A program made the position numbers and the translations under genes. A model generated the notes under the pieces. The model was not told where the DNA came from and did not search any database. It saw only the letters and a list, made by a program, of their open reading frames with translations. Shown here piece after piece: positions 44,001-54,655 of a DNA stretch of 64,000 nt. Origin of the DNA: JAAFHB01 sp963675995 (GTDB lineage Bacteria > Bacteroidota > Bacteroidia > Bacteroidales > Prolixibacteraceae); contig CAXXIY010000002.1 of the NCBI GenBank assembly GCA_963675995.2, positions 1,116,001 through 1,180,000 of the forward strand. The letters run 5' to 3'. Position 1 is the first letter of the stretch. Each line of letters begins with the position of its first letter.

Positions 44001-46533
44001 ATTTTAGTAATCTTGGGTTTTTACCTAAAAGTTCATCAGCCCTATATCCTGTTGTATCACAAGCTTTGGGATTTGCATATTCAATTTTTCCCTCAAGATT
44101 CGTAATCACAATACTGACAGGACTTTGCTCAACCGCTTGGGAAAGTTTCCGCAATAGCTCTTCTGCCTCCCTGCTTATTGTTATATCCTGCCAAGTTGTG
44201 AATAAAACCTGATTCCCTTCATATTCAATAACTGTTAAATTTACCTGACACAGGATTTCCGCACCATCGAACCTTTTGTGTACCCATTCGAAAGAGTTAC
44301 TCCCTTTCTGAATAGTTTCACGAATCAGCTCATTACAATAATCTTCAGATATTCTGCCGTTTGGCTGGTATTCAGGTGAAAGCTGAAAAGGGGTTTTGTT
44401 CAGAATCTTCGACCTGTCGCCACCAATTAGCACCTCCGAAGCTTTGTTGCATTCGATAAATTTTCCATCGCTGATGATGAGATAACCTTCCGGAGAATCA
44501 AAAAACAAAGCTTTATATTTCTCCTCACTCTTACGAAGTGCCTCTTCAGACTGCTTGCGCCAACTAATATTGCTGACTAAGGCGATAAACTTATCGTCCC
44601 CAAACCGTGAGAGGCGGGCTTCGAAATCAAGCAGTACACCATCTATCGGCATTTTATACTGAATCGGGTCTTTTATATGCCCTTCCTTTAATTGATTGAT
44701 TCCGGTAAATAATTCGTTACAAATCGATTCGGGTAATACTTCCGATATATTCTTATTTAGGAATAACTCAGGAGGCATTGAAAGTTCTTTTTCTTTTCCA
44801 GGGTTCACCTCAAGAAAGACACCTTCGGCACTAAGGATAAACATTAAATCTGGTATTGCTGCCAATATAGATTCTGTGTAATTTTTTTGGGTGGTCAGTT
44901 CATTGGCTGTCTGCTGACGCTCTGTTACATCAACGAAGGTAATTATATTGAAATTCCCTGCTGATACAAAACTAAATTCAAGGTAACGAATCGACCCGTC
45001 TTTGCATTTTACCCTTCCATCAAATGGTATAAAATCCGATTTCCCTTTCTTATAATTTTCCAAAGCATTATTCCAATAGCTTTCTATAGTATTTCTGTAC
45101 TCCTTGTCAGGGTAAACAAGAGTTCGCAACTCCTCAATTGTATGAACATCCTTATTTGAATATCCTGTAATATCCGTGAGTTTTTTATTTATTAACAGTA
45201 TTTTTTGATTTTCATCGACGATGATTATTCCAACAGGAGCTGCTTCAATCAGTATTCTGAAATTTGATTCACTTTCCATTAGGGAAGCTTCTGCCAGTTT
45301 ACGCGCATGAATATCGTTCAGCGAACCTCTGCCACCGGTAAGGACTCCATTTTCGAAAATTGGGGTTGTTGAGGAACGAACCCACCGGATATCACCACTT
45401 TTGGTCAGATACCTGTATTCAAGATAGGAATAATCTGTTTCAGCCAGTTCTGAAAGCGCTTTCATCAGCAAAGGCCGGTCGTCAGAATACATGTATGTAA
45501 AGAAATTTTTTCCTGTAATTTCATCAGGTCTGTATCCCAGAATACGCTCAATTGCCGGACTAACAAACATGATAGTGCCATCTGCTGAAACCTCGTAAAT
45601 TACTTCATTAATGGTCTCTACCATTTTACGGTAAAGTGCCTCAGTTTTATGAAGTTCAAACTCAATCTGTTTCTTTTCCTCTTTTTCGATGTAGTTACCA
45701 AGTTTTACCGCTATTGAAAGTAATAAATCAGATTCCTCACGAAGGAAAACATGATCACATGAAGGTATTTGATTATCCGGATAAGTAACTTCAATATGTC
45801 CAATAACTTTATGATTTACATTTAATTCCTGGATTAATCTATTCTTGTTTTCTGAATAACCCGGGGTTTTGAAAATCTTATTATTGATTTTTACCAAAGC
45901 CTCAGCAATTGAAGGATATTGCCAGGCAGGCGGAATAAAATGAACAATCATTTCAGCTACCTGATCCACTGAGAGATAAGAATTATTTAGGAGCTCCGAA
46001 ATTTGATTGTGACATTCCAGCTCTTTTAGACGCTCTTTCAGGACAAATTCAGTATTTTTTCGGTCGGAAATATCTGCCAATCGTCCAATTGCCTGTAATG
46101 GATTGCCCTGCTTATCTCGTTTAATTACTCTTCCTTCCTCCAGAACCCATCTGTATACTCCATTTTTACAAAGCATCCGGTGTTCACACAAAAAAATGTC
46201 GGATTGACTATTTAAATGTTTCTCAAATGTTTTCATTACCATTTCCAGATCATCAGGATGGACCCGCTTATACCACTCCTCTACCGTATCACCGATTTCA
46301 AAATCGGTGAATCCAAGCATCGATTTCCATTGTAATGAATAGAATACCTTGTTTGTAACAAAATCCCAATCCCACAACCCTTCATGGGTAATTTCAAACG
46401 CATATTTCCACCGTTCGTCAACCTGAGACAGCTTATTTTCAGTTTGGCAAGAACCTTTCAAGGTTTCCAACTCACGTTCTAACTGGTGCAATTGACAGAT
46501 CAGCTCTTCTTTTGTGGTGTTCTGTTCGTCCAT
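41030..46533 (-). pseudogene. Large multi-PAS hybrid sensor histidine kinase, broken twice
   Basis: Three minus-strand frames (46533-43699, 43599-43027, 43009-41030) together read as one kinase of about 1830 aa. The first break is a TAA (43701-43699) exactly in frame, in the phrase GLYT-stop-ISPVVYQVLGF, where Tyr would be expected. The second is a one-base loss near 43101, within an A5 run on the plus strand: the other frame continues SATAIDITENKKAEEKI. Domains: PAS, a GAF-like segment, about eight more PAS units, His-kinase (acceptor in MSHELRTP, His codon 42137-42139; N box NLLNNAIKY; GTGLGLAVV), and a receiver (LILLDLDLPD). No DNA-binding domain. Either a recent pseudogene or two sequencing errors. 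Confidence 0.85.
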
Positions 46534-46707
46534 AACAGATTAATTTTGGTTAGTTTTAATAAAAGAGGGATCCCTTTTATTGTTAGCAATGTAAAAAGAT
46601 TTTTTCAATTGCGTTAGATCTTTTTTATAAAAGTTGAAATTTTTTTCGAATGCTTTCAAACCCACATCCGTAAATTGATTTTCGGAATTTTCCACATAAG
46701 TGATTGT

Positions 46708-46738
46708 TTGGTTTAGAGTTTTAATCTGACTAAATTAG
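46708..46738 (+). promoter_or_regulatory. Possible promoter for the PUL regulator
   Basis: TTG (46708-46710) and TAAATTAG (46731-46738, seven of eight matches to TAnnTTTG) are 20 bases apart, 31 bases ahead of the regulator ATG. The 236-base gap also separates it from the divergent kinase, whose start lies at 46533. An imperfect palindrome (aataaaag...ccttttatt) sits at 46558-46581. Confidence 0.4.
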
Positions 46739-46769
46739 CGAAAGTTTTACCTGAATATTCTTATTCGAT

Positions 46770-49685
46770 ATGAAAAAAAAAATACTCTTCTTCTTTATAT
46801 TCATTCTGGTGTTTTTTTGTGCAGGGTATTCCCAAATCAAAAATATTGGTATTCCATATATCCGGAATTTTCCTAAGAGAGAGTATAAAGCAGGCACTCA
46901 AAACTGGGGTATAGCACAGGATCAGAAGGGGTTTATGTATTTTGCCAATAACGAAGGTCTTTTGGTTTTTGATGGTGTTGCCTGGCACCTTTATAAAATG
47001 CCAAATTCTTCCATCACCCGATCCGTCTATATCGATGGTATTCATGGAATATATGTAGGCGCTTACAATGAGATGGGGAAAATGGAATATCGAAGCAATG
47101 GAAAGCTGGAATTTATATCACTAAAAAAACACTTGCCTGCTGAATTTCAGAATTTTGATGATATTTGGAACATCACATCATTTGAAGGGAAAATTGTTTT
47201 TCAATCTTATGCAAGTGCCTTTATCCTTCGGAAAGATACCTCATTTACAGTCATAAAGGCCCCATTCCGGTTTCAGAACTCTTTTAAAGTACGGGAGCGT
47301 CTCTTTTTCAATGATATTGAGAACGGTTTGTACGAACTGATCAGAGGCAACCTGGTCGCTTTAGCTGGCTGTCAGAGCCTGAAAGGGGAAGATATTGTTT
47401 CCATTCTCCCCTCTGCAATTAGTGAAGAATTTCTTGTTTTCACCCAAAAGAAAGGGGTTTTTATCTATAATGGGAAACAATTAATAGAATGGAAAGTTCC
47501 TGTCAATGAATTTCTGAAAAAAAATCAGATTTTTAGTACATCCTTTATTCAGGACCATTATTATGCCATAGGGACCATACAAGATGGTGTCCTAATTATT
47601 GATGCACATGGCATGATCGTTCAGCATATCAACCGCGAAAAGGGGTTGCAGAATAATACTGTTCTTGAGGTTTTTACAGACAAGTCTGGTGATTTATGGC
47701 TTGGACTTGACAATGGAATTGACTATGTAAACATCAATTCTCCCATCACCTTTTTAAAACAGTCCGAAGGTATCGGAGCCGGGTATACCACTATTATTTT
47801 TAAGAATAAGCTTTATCTTGGGACAAATCAAGGGCTGTTTGTCAAGAAGTGGGACGGAAACGGGCAAAATGGGGGATTTAGGATGATTCCAAACACTTCG
47901 GGTCAGGTGTGGTATCTTGGCGTGCATGACGGAGTTTTAATTTGTGGACATAACAATGGAACTTTTATTATCGAAGGGGAGACCGCACGCCAGATCAGCA
48001 AGATTCAGGGGGGATGGAAATATCACATTATGAAACGATTCCCCGATTATTTAGTGGGTGGGACCTATGGTGGATTGATCCTTTTCAAAAAGGAGTCGGG
48101 CACCTGGAAGTTTGTTAGTAAGATCAGGGGATTTGATGAGTCGTTCAGAATATTTGAGGAGGATGATGAAGGGGATCTGTGGATGAGTCATGGATTTAAG
48201 GGGATTTATAGGATTAGCTTTGGAACCTCCCTTGATAGTATAAAATCGTTTCAGTTTTATACGGTCAGCGATGGATTACCAACCAATTACAATCTAAACG
48301 TTTTTAAAATAAAGGACAAAATAGTTTTCACGACAAACAATGGTATTTATCAGTATAATTCTCAGAATAAGCGTTTCGAAAAATCACAATATTTCAATCG
48401 TTTGTTTAGTCCACTGCAAGACATTGCCTTTCTGAAAGAGGATATGAAAGGCAATATTTGGTATATCGCATTATTCCAATCCAATAAACAGGCAGGAGTC
48501 TTTCGTATCCAGGAAGACGGAACATTTCAGCATGTCACAGCTCCCTTTATATTGTTGAATGGTAAGTTTATAAGTGGTTTTGAGTCGATTTACCCTTATT
48601 CTGATGATCACCTGCTCTTTGGAATGGAAGAGGGTTTTGCCCATTATTCACCTAAAGCTCAATTCCGTTTCAATCCCGAATTTTCTGCTTTTATCACAAG
48701 GGGTGTTGCCTTAAATATTGACAGTAGCTTTTTTTATGGAAATTCCCCTTTAAATGTGAAAAGTACCATCAAAGAGAGATATACGTTTAAATATTCAAGA
48801 AATGCCTTTAAGTTTTACTTTACCACTCCAATCTACGATAATCAGAGTAGTGTCGAATATAGTTTTAAATTGTCGGGTCTTAATAGCGGCTGGTCAGAAT
48901 GGAGTAACTCCACCTTTGTAGAATATGCACTTTTGCCGGAAGGTAACTATGGGTTTAATGTAAAGGCGCGTAATTCAATTGGTGTTGAGAGTAAAAGTGA
49001 TGAATTGTTGTTTACAATAACTCCACCATGGTACCGGTCGGCTTTGGCGATTGCGTTTTACGTGATCTTCTTTCTTGTGCTCGTGTTGTTTGCTATATGG
49101 TTGTTTTATAAAAGAATAGAAATTTCAAGGCGAAGAGAGCGGTTAAAACATCTGAAGGAATACCGAAAGAAAGAGCTGGAGTATATTCAACAGGCCGCTC
49201 TGGCGGAAAAAAAGATAATCAAACTTAAAAATGAAACCCTTAAAAATGAGATGATTCACAGGGATAAGGAGCTTGCCAACCAAACAATGGACCTTATACA
49301 CAAAAATAAATTCCTTACAAGAATTAAAGAGGATCTCGAAAAAATTAAAATGTCAACAGGTGATGAAATGTTGAAAGGGAAAATTTCCTCGCTTATTGCA
49401 AAGATTGTAAAAGATGTTGATCATGACAGGCAGTGGGAAGTATTTGAAACCGCTTTTGATGAGGTGCATGAGGATTTTCTAAACCGGTTAAAGGCTCGTT
49501 TTCCCTCATTAACCCCCAAAGAACTCAGGTTATGTGCTTACCTGAGAATGAATATCTCCACAAAAGAGATTGCCCCGTTAATGAATATTTCCATCAGAGG
49601 GGTAGAGATTTGTCGCTACAGAGTGCGAAAGAAACTTAATATTGACCGCGATACAAATCTGACAAGTATGATTATTGACCTTTAA
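46770..49685 (+). CDS. SusR-like membrane regulator: propeller, Y_Y_Y, TM, LuxR-type HTH
   Basis: 971 aa. A leader (KKILFFFIFILVFFCAGYSQ) exports a two-bladed set of Reg_prop beta-propeller repeats (e.g. WGIAQDQKGFMYFANNEGLLVFDG, DKSGDLWLGLDNGIDYV). A Y_Y_Y domain follows (about 675-750, LPEGNYGFNVKARN), then a membrane segment (about 757-780), a coiled coil (790-870), and a C-terminal LuxR-type helix-turn-helix (LTPKELRLCAYLRMNISTKEIAPLMN, about 905-965). It lacks kinase and receiver domains. This is the SusR plan: sense glycan outside, bind DNA inside. It is immediately upstream of susC and so likely controls the PUL. Confidence 0.9.
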   Translation: MKKKILFFFIFILVFFCAGYSQIKNIGIPYIRNFPKREYKAGTQNWGIAQDQKGFMYFANNEGLLVFDGVAWHLYKMPNSSITRSVYIDGIHGIYVGAYNEMGKMEYRSNGKLEFISLKKHLPAEFQNFDDIWNITSFEGKIVFQSYASAFILRKDTSFTVIKAPFRFQNSFKVRERLFFNDIENGLYELIRGNLVALAGCQSLKGEDIVSILPSAISEEFLVFTQKKGVFIYNGKQLIEWKVPVNEFLKKNQIFSTSFIQDHYYAIGTIQDGVLIIDAHGMIVQHINREKGLQNNTVLEVFTDKSGDLWLGLDNGIDYVNINSPITFLKQSEGIGAGYTTIIFKNKLYLGTNQGLFVKKWDGNGQNGGFRMIPNTSGQVWYLGVHDGVLICGHNNGTFIIEGETARQISKIQGGWKYHIMKRFPDYLVGGTYGGLILFKKESGTWKFVSKIRGFDESFRIFEEDDEGDLWMSHGFKGIYRISFGTSLDSIKSFQFYTVSDGLPTNYNLNVFKIKDKIVFTTNNGIYQYNSQNKRFEKSQYFNRLFSPLQDIAFLKEDMKGNIWYIALFQSNKQAGVFRIQEDGTFQHVTAPFILLNGKFISGFESIYPYSDDHLLFGMEEGFAHYSPKAQFRFNPEFSAFITRGVALNIDSSFFYGNSPLNVKSTIKERYTFKYSRNAFKFYFTTPIYDNQSSVEYSFKLSGLNSGWSEWSNSTFVEYALLPEGNYGFNVKARNSIGVESKSDELLFTITPPWYRSALAIAFYVIFFLVLVLFAIWLFYKRIEISRRRERLKHLKEYRKKELEYIQQAALAEKKIIKLKNETLKNEMIHRDKELANQTMDLIHKNKFLTRIKEDLEKIKMSTGDEMLKGKISSLIAKIVKDVDHDRQWEVFETAFDEVHEDFLNRLKARFPSLTPKELRLCAYLRMNISTKEIAPLMNISIRGVEICRYRVRKKLNIDRDTNLTSMIIDL

Positions 49686-49747
49686 TTAGATCTCCTTCTC
49701 CGGTAGTATTTTCTATCCTAAACGTGTAGTAAAATAATAGATGTAAT

Positions 49748-49782
49748 TTTTTCAATCGTTTGTTTAACAGATGATTGAAAAA
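49748..49782 (+). terminator. Inverted repeat after the PUL regulator
   Basis: Arms tttttcaatc (49748-49757) and gattgaaaaa (49773-49782) pair perfectly, with a 15-base loop. Located 63 bases past the regulator stop. AT-rich, so a moderate terminator; it could also be an operator half-site pair. Confidence 0.45.
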
Positions 49783-49785
49783 GTA

Positions 49786-49828
49786 TTGATGTATTTTTGA
49801 TGTATTAGTTCGTTTTAGTTGATGTAAT
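49786..49828 (+). promoter_or_regulatory. Three helically phased direct repeats upstream of susC
   Basis: TTGATGTATT at 49786-49795 and 49797-49806, and TTGATGTAAT at 49819-49828. Start spacings are 11 and 22 bases, so all three lie on one face of the helix. They end about 41 bases before the -7-like box, where an activator would bind. The natural candidate is the SusR-like protein encoded immediately upstream. Confidence 0.6.
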
Positions 49829-49993
49829 AATGCTGTATCAGAAAATAATTTTTATCAATTTCTTATAACTTATTTTGCGACATGAAAATTAATTCAAGAT
49901 TAACTTTTAGTCAATTAACATTAATAATTCTTAAATAATTTTTAGAGAAAAATGTAATTCTTCATTAACAATTCTAAAATTCAATTCAAATTT

Positions 49994-52900
49994 ATGAAAA
50001 AAACAATTTTAGTTCTTTTGATTATTGTGTGCTCTTTGTTCGGATATGGGCAAGGCATACAAGTAAAAGGGGTTGTTACTTCTGCCGATGACAAGCAGCC
50101 TATACCAGGGGCATCGGTTGTTGTAAAAGGTTCAACAACCGGTACCGTAACAAGTATTACCGGGGAGTATACACTTAAGGTTACAGGAAATGCCACTCTG
50201 GTATTTTCTTTCGTTGGGTTAACCCCCCTTGAAGTTGCAGTGAATAACCGCACAACCATCAATGTAGTTCTAGCCTCAACTCCTGCCGCCCTTGATGAAG
50301 TCGTGGTGGTGGGTTATGGGACACAAAAAGTAACCAAGGTTTCCGGTGCAATTTCCGTGCTAAAAGCGGCAGATATAGAAAGGCAGAAGCCTGTACGTGC
50401 TGAAGATGCTTTACAGGGTAGAGCTTCAGGAGTGACTGTTGTTGAAAATGGTTCACCTGGAGCAAAACCAACGGTTCTGATCAGGGGTATTCCTTCTTTC
50501 TCAGGTACTGATCCAACAGTAATTATCGATGGTATCCCCCAAACACTAACTGATCTTAATTCGCTTAATGCTTCCGATATAGAATCAATCAATGTATTGA
50601 AAGATGCTGCCACTACTGCTATTTATGGAGTGAAGGGGGGGAACGGTGTAATCGTTGTAACAACGAAAACAGGTTTAAAGAATCAAAAGACGGAAATTAC
50701 CCTGAACAGCAATTACGGCGTTCAGGAGGTAATGAAAACCATTGGGGTTTTAAATGCAACCGAATACGGTGCTATCATCAATGAGGGTAGTGTTGCCTCG
50801 GGTGGTAATATTATCTTTTCAGATCTGTCTAAATTAGGTGTTGGTACCGACTGGCAAAGAGAGATTTTCCATACAGCCCCAATGCAGACGCATAATATCA
50901 GTGCCAGGGGTGGTAGTGATAAGATGTCTTATTTTATTTCGGGCGGATATTTAAGTCAGGGTGGTATTGTCGGAGGGTATGACAAATCAAGGTTTAACCG
51001 TGCCAACTTTACTGCCAACCTGAATTTTGATCTGACCTCCAAATTAAAATTTATTGTAAATGCCACCTATGTTAACCTTGATTCAAAGGGTGTGCTTGAA
51101 AATGCATTTAATAGTATCATTGGTAGCGCTTTAAATTTTGATCCTACAGTACCGGTTTTAAATACCACACCCAATACCATTGGGAAATATGGGTTTAGTA
51201 ACCTTCTATTGTCAGAAATATTTAATCCGCTCACCAAGTTGGATAATACTTACAATATGAATATTGGTAACAAGCTTTATGGGAAATTTGAACTTCAGTA
51301 TCAGGTTTTGAAAAACCTTAAGCTTTCCACAAGATTTGGCTATACCAAATATGACGGAACAGCCAAGAGTTTTACCCCACTTGCTTTTTACGGACCAAAG
51401 AATGTAAACAATACCATGGATGCCACCGGCGCAGCGGTAACAGGCAGTCACAATAGCGTTGCTCATGAAAAAACAGGTAATTTTAATTTTACCTATGAAG
51501 CATTCGGTAATTATAATTTTAATATCGCTGAAGATCACCATTTTGAAACGGTACTCGGTTTTTCAATCGCAAAGACTTCAGGAGATGCTATCGGTGCTAC
51601 AAGGCAGGATGTACCCTATAATTCATGGGCTTTTGCTGATTTTACCGCTGCAACAGGGACTATTACTGCCGACAATACCAATGCATTGACCGGATATGAA
51701 TACAAATATTTCAGAAAAAATCTTTCTTATTTTACCCGGATAAATTATGATTATCAGGACAGGTATCTGGTTTCATTTTCTGCCAGACGTGATGGTTCAT
51801 ACGCTTTTGGTTCGGATAACAAATTTGGAGATTTCTATTCCGGTTCGCTGGGCTGGGTGGTTTCAAAGGAGAATTTCTTTCAATCAGAATTTATTAATAA
51901 TTTGAAAATAAGAGGAAGTTATGGGACTATTGGAAATGAAAATGTCAATCCACAAATTGTAACCATTGTCACCGGTGGCCCAAGCTATGATGCCACTGCC
52001 AATAGTAACGGATATACCTTTGGAAATACTTTTTATCCGGGTTCAACAGTTGGATCGGCTGCAAATGATCAGCTGAGATGGGAAAAACAAACCCAGTCAA
52101 ATGTGGGTTTCGATCTCTCGGTGTTCAAAAATAAATTTTCCTTATCGGCAGATTATTTTCAAAAATCTGTAGATGGCCTTCTGTTTACCCCTTCTGCTTC
52201 TTATTACCTGGGCACGGTGCCAATACCTACTGCCAATATCGGTTCAACAAAGAGCAGTGGTATCGATCTCACCTTCACTTATTCAGATGTGATCGCTAAA
52301 AAAGTCAAACTGAATACTTCATTTACCTTTACAACGTCTAAAAATGAAGTGACCGCGACCAATAATGATGGAACTGCTAAAATATTCGGCGGAAGCTATT
52401 ATAATGGTCAATCTCAAACTGTAACTGTTTTTGAGAAGGGATTTACTCCCGGATATTTCTATGGATATAAAACGGACGGTTTGTTCCAGAATGCCGCTGA
52501 GATTGCTGCCTCTCCAACACAGACCGGCGCACAGCCGGGGGATATTAAATATGTAGATGTCAATGGTGACAAAATTATATCTGCGCTGGATAAGACCAAA
52601 ATTGGCGATCCCTTTCCTAAATTTACTTTGGGCTGGAACTTCACTATGGAGTATAACGGATTCGATCTTAATGTATTTACATATGCATCCGTTGGAAACG
52701 ATATTTACAGGGCTTATGAACGAAATGCCAACTATACCAATAAGTTCCGTAGCGTATTGAACAGATGGACCGGTCCAAATACGACGAACAGTGCACAAAA
52801 TCCAAGGTATTCATTTACCGACGATAATAGTAATATCCGCGTTTCGGACCGCTATGTGGAGGATGGTTCATTTGTAAAGATCAAGAACCTCCAATTGGGT

Positions 52901-53098
52901 TATACCTTTCCTCAATCCCTCATTAAAAATGTATTTAATAAGCTAAGGGTTTACGCTCAGGTTAAAAATGCATTCACATTTACAAAATATTCAGGATACG
53001 ATCCTGAGATATCTGGTGGCATTTTGGATACTGGTATCGATCGCGGTGCCTATCCACAAGCAAGAACTTATTCATTGGGACTTGATATTAAATTTTAA
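49994..53098 (+). CDS. SusC-like TonB-dependent outer-membrane transporter
   Basis: Imports glucan oligosaccharides across the outer membrane with TonB energy, paired with the following SusD. 1034 aa. Signal peptide (MKKTILVLLIIVCSLFGYGQ), then a carboxypeptidase-regulatory-like domain (QVKGVVTSADDKQPIPGASV), the TonB box region DEVVVVGYGTQ, a plug domain (GRASGVTVVENG, KDAATTAIYGVKGGNGVIVV), and a 22-strand barrel ending in YSLGLDIKF with a terminal Phe. First gene of the PUL structural operon. Confidence 0.97.
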   Translation: MKKTILVLLIIVCSLFGYGQGIQVKGVVTSADDKQPIPGASVVVKGSTTGTVTSITGEYTLKVTGNATLVFSFVGLTPLEVAVNNRTTINVVLASTPAALDEVVVVGYGTQKVTKVSGAISVLKAADIERQKPVRAEDALQGRASGVTVVENGSPGAKPTVLIRGIPSFSGTDPTVIIDGIPQTLTDLNSLNASDIESINVLKDAATTAIYGVKGGNGVIVVTTKTGLKNQKTEITLNSNYGVQEVMKTIGVLNATEYGAIINEGSVASGGNIIFSDLSKLGVGTDWQREIFHTAPMQTHNISARGGSDKMSYFISGGYLSQGGIVGGYDKSRFNRANFTANLNFDLTSKLKFIVNATYVNLDSKGVLENAFNSIIGSALNFDPTVPVLNTTPNTIGKYGFSNLLLSEIFNPLTKLDNTYNMNIGNKLYGKFELQYQVLKNLKLSTRFGYTKYDGTAKSFTPLAFYGPKNVNNTMDATGAAVTGSHNSVAHEKTGNFNFTYEAFGNYNFNIAEDHHFETVLGFSIAKTSGDAIGATRQDVPYNSWAFADFTAATGTITADNTNALTGYEYKYFRKNLSYFTRINYDYQDRYLVSFSARRDGSYAFGSDNKFGDFYSGSLGWVVSKENFFQSEFINNLKIRGSYGTIGNENVNPQIVTIVTGGPSYDATANSNGYTFGNTFYPGSTVGSAANDQLRWEKQTQSNVGFDLSVFKNKFSLSADYFQKSVDGLLFTPSASYYLGTVPIPTANIGSTKSSGIDLTFTYSDVIAKKVKLNTSFTFTTSKNEVTATNNDGTAKIFGGSYYNGQSQTVTVFEKGFTPGYFYGYKTDGLFQNAAEIAASPTQTGAQPGDIKYVDVNGDKIISALDKTKIGDPFPKFTLGWNFTMEYNGFDLNVFTYASVGNDIYRAYERNANYTNKFRSVLNRWTGPNTTNSAQNPRYSFTDDNSNIRVSDRYVEDGSFVKIKNLQLGYTFPQSLIKNVFNKLRVYAQVKNAFTFTKYSGYDPEISGGILDTGIDRGAYPQARTYSLGLDIKF

Positions 53099-53121
53099 AT
53101 TCTTAATAAAACATATTGGCA

Positions 53122-54636
53122 ATGAAATATATAATGAAAATAGCAAGTTTTTTGGTAATCATAACAATGTTTGCCTCTTGCCAGAAATGGGTAGATTATA
53201 ATCCGCATGATGATTATAAAATTACGGAACTGGATTATTTGAAAACAGAATCCGATTATCGAACGATGGTTGTTAGTGTCTACACGCCAATTCAATGGCT
53301 CAATCAGACAGTGCCTGTTGGCGATATTGCTTCTGACGATGCTGTCTCTGGTGGTGAAAGTGCATCGGATGTCTTATCCCTGCAACAGATTGATGATTAT
53401 ACTACAATCTCTGTAAATTCAACGCTGTTGGAATTATGGAGAGCAAGTTACGAAGGCATTAACAGGGCAAATTACATGCATCAGTATAAAGCCAAAAATC
53501 TCGCCGGCGAGGTTGTTGATTTTGCCGGAAAAGATGCCCTTTATGGTGAAGTCTATTTTTTAAGGGCTTATTACTATTTTAACCTGGTTAAATTATTTGG
53601 AGATGTACCTTTGTTTACAGATAGAAGACTTGGTTTAACTGATTCAAAGACACTCAGTCGCTCACCTAAGGCTGATGTTTATAAACAAATCGAACTGGAT
53701 TTGAATAATGCAATTTCTGTATTGCCACCAACACAAACACAGAAGGGGCGGATCACAAAATATGCTGCACAGGCATTTTTGGGTAAAGTGTTACTCTATG
53801 AAGGTAAATTTGACGCAGCTGCTGCAATGTTGGAAAATGTAATTGCCCCTGGAGTATTTACTTTGGTTTCGGATTTTGGTTCCATCTTTTTGGCAACCGG
53901 CGAAAACGGTCCGGAGTCGGTATTTGAAATTCAATATTCAAACATCTCACCCTATTATAATTGGGGCGGTACAACCCGGGGGCAGGGTAACCTTGCGGTA
54001 CAGCAATGTGGTATTCGGGGTCTGAATGGCTCGGCTGCAATGCCTTATGCCGCTGGTTGGTCTACAAATTTGCCATCTGCCAGCCTGGCAAGCGCGTATT
54101 CTGCTGGCGATATCAGAAAAGCTGTAACGGTTCTGGATATCGAAGCCTATAAAGCGGCTAATCCGGCTTTTGGAATTACCTATGATGTGGCTCCATATAA
54201 AAATACAGGGTTGTACAATCAAAAGTACTTACCCAGAAAGGGTGAAACCTCTGGCCAGGTTGAATTGAATTACCTGAATAATTTCAGGACGATCCGTTAC
54301 GCTGACGTTTTGCTAATGGCAGCTGAAGCCTTTAACCGGGCAACCGCTCCCAATGACACAAAAGCCCAGCTTTATCTGAATAAAGTTCGCCGTCGCGCAT
54401 TTGCTGTAACCGATGCCAGTAAGGATGTAACCGCAACAGGAACTACCTTAAAACAGGCCATTTGGGATGAAAGAAGATTGGAGTTGGCAATGGAAGGAGA
54501 CAGGTTTTTTGATCTGGTCAGAACCGGGCAGGCTGCTTCTAAAATCTCCAAATTTGTTGTTGGCAAAAATGAAGTTTTTCCAATACCACAGGAAGAGATT
54601 GATATTTCCGGATTAAAACAAAATCCTAATTATTAA
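53122..54636 (+). CDS. SusD-like surface glycan-binding lipoprotein
   Basis: Lid protein of the SusCD importer, 504 aa. Lipobox is FASC (Cys near residue 19). TPR-like helices and the family C-terminus are visible: DIRKAVTVLDI, YADVLLMAAEAFNRA, IWDERRLELAMEGDRFFDLVRTG, and VFPIPQEEI. The ATG at 53122 is used; an ATG at 53134 is also possible and TTG at 53116 is unlikely. It follows susC by 23 bases. Confidence 0.96.
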   Translation: MKYIMKIASFLVIITMFASCQKWVDYNPHDDYKITELDYLKTESDYRTMVVSVYTPIQWLNQTVPVGDIASDDAVSGGESASDVLSLQQIDDYTTISVNSTLLELWRASYEGINRANYMHQYKAKNLAGEVVDFAGKDALYGEVYFLRAYYYFNLVKLFGDVPLFTDRRLGLTDSKTLSRSPKADVYKQIELDLNNAISVLPPTQTQKGRITKYAAQAFLGKVLLYEGKFDAAAAMLENVIAPGVFTLVSDFGSIFLATGENGPESVFEIQYSNISPYYNWGGTTRGQGNLAVQQCGIRGLNGSAAMPYAAGWSTNLPSASLASAYSAGDIRKAVTVLDIEAYKAANPAFGITYDVAPYKNTGLYNQKYLPRKGETSGQVELNYLNNFRTIRYADVLLMAAEAFNRATAPNDTKAQLYLNKVRRRAFAVTDASKDVTATGTTLKQAIWDERRLELAMEGDRFFDLVRTGQAASKISKFVVGKNEVFPIPQEEIDISGLKQNPNY

Positions 54637-54655
54637 TTCCAAAAAACTAAAGAAC

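Larger units (their letters stand above)
49686..49993. other. Regulatory intergenic region upstream of susC
   Basis: 308 AT-rich bases with no coding signal. In order it holds a terminator-like inverted repeat (49748-49782), three phased TTGATGTA repeats (49786-49828), and a -7-like TTATTTTG (49870-49877, seven of eight matches to TAnnTTTG). A leader of about 115 bases then precedes the susC ATG. Confidence 0.6.
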
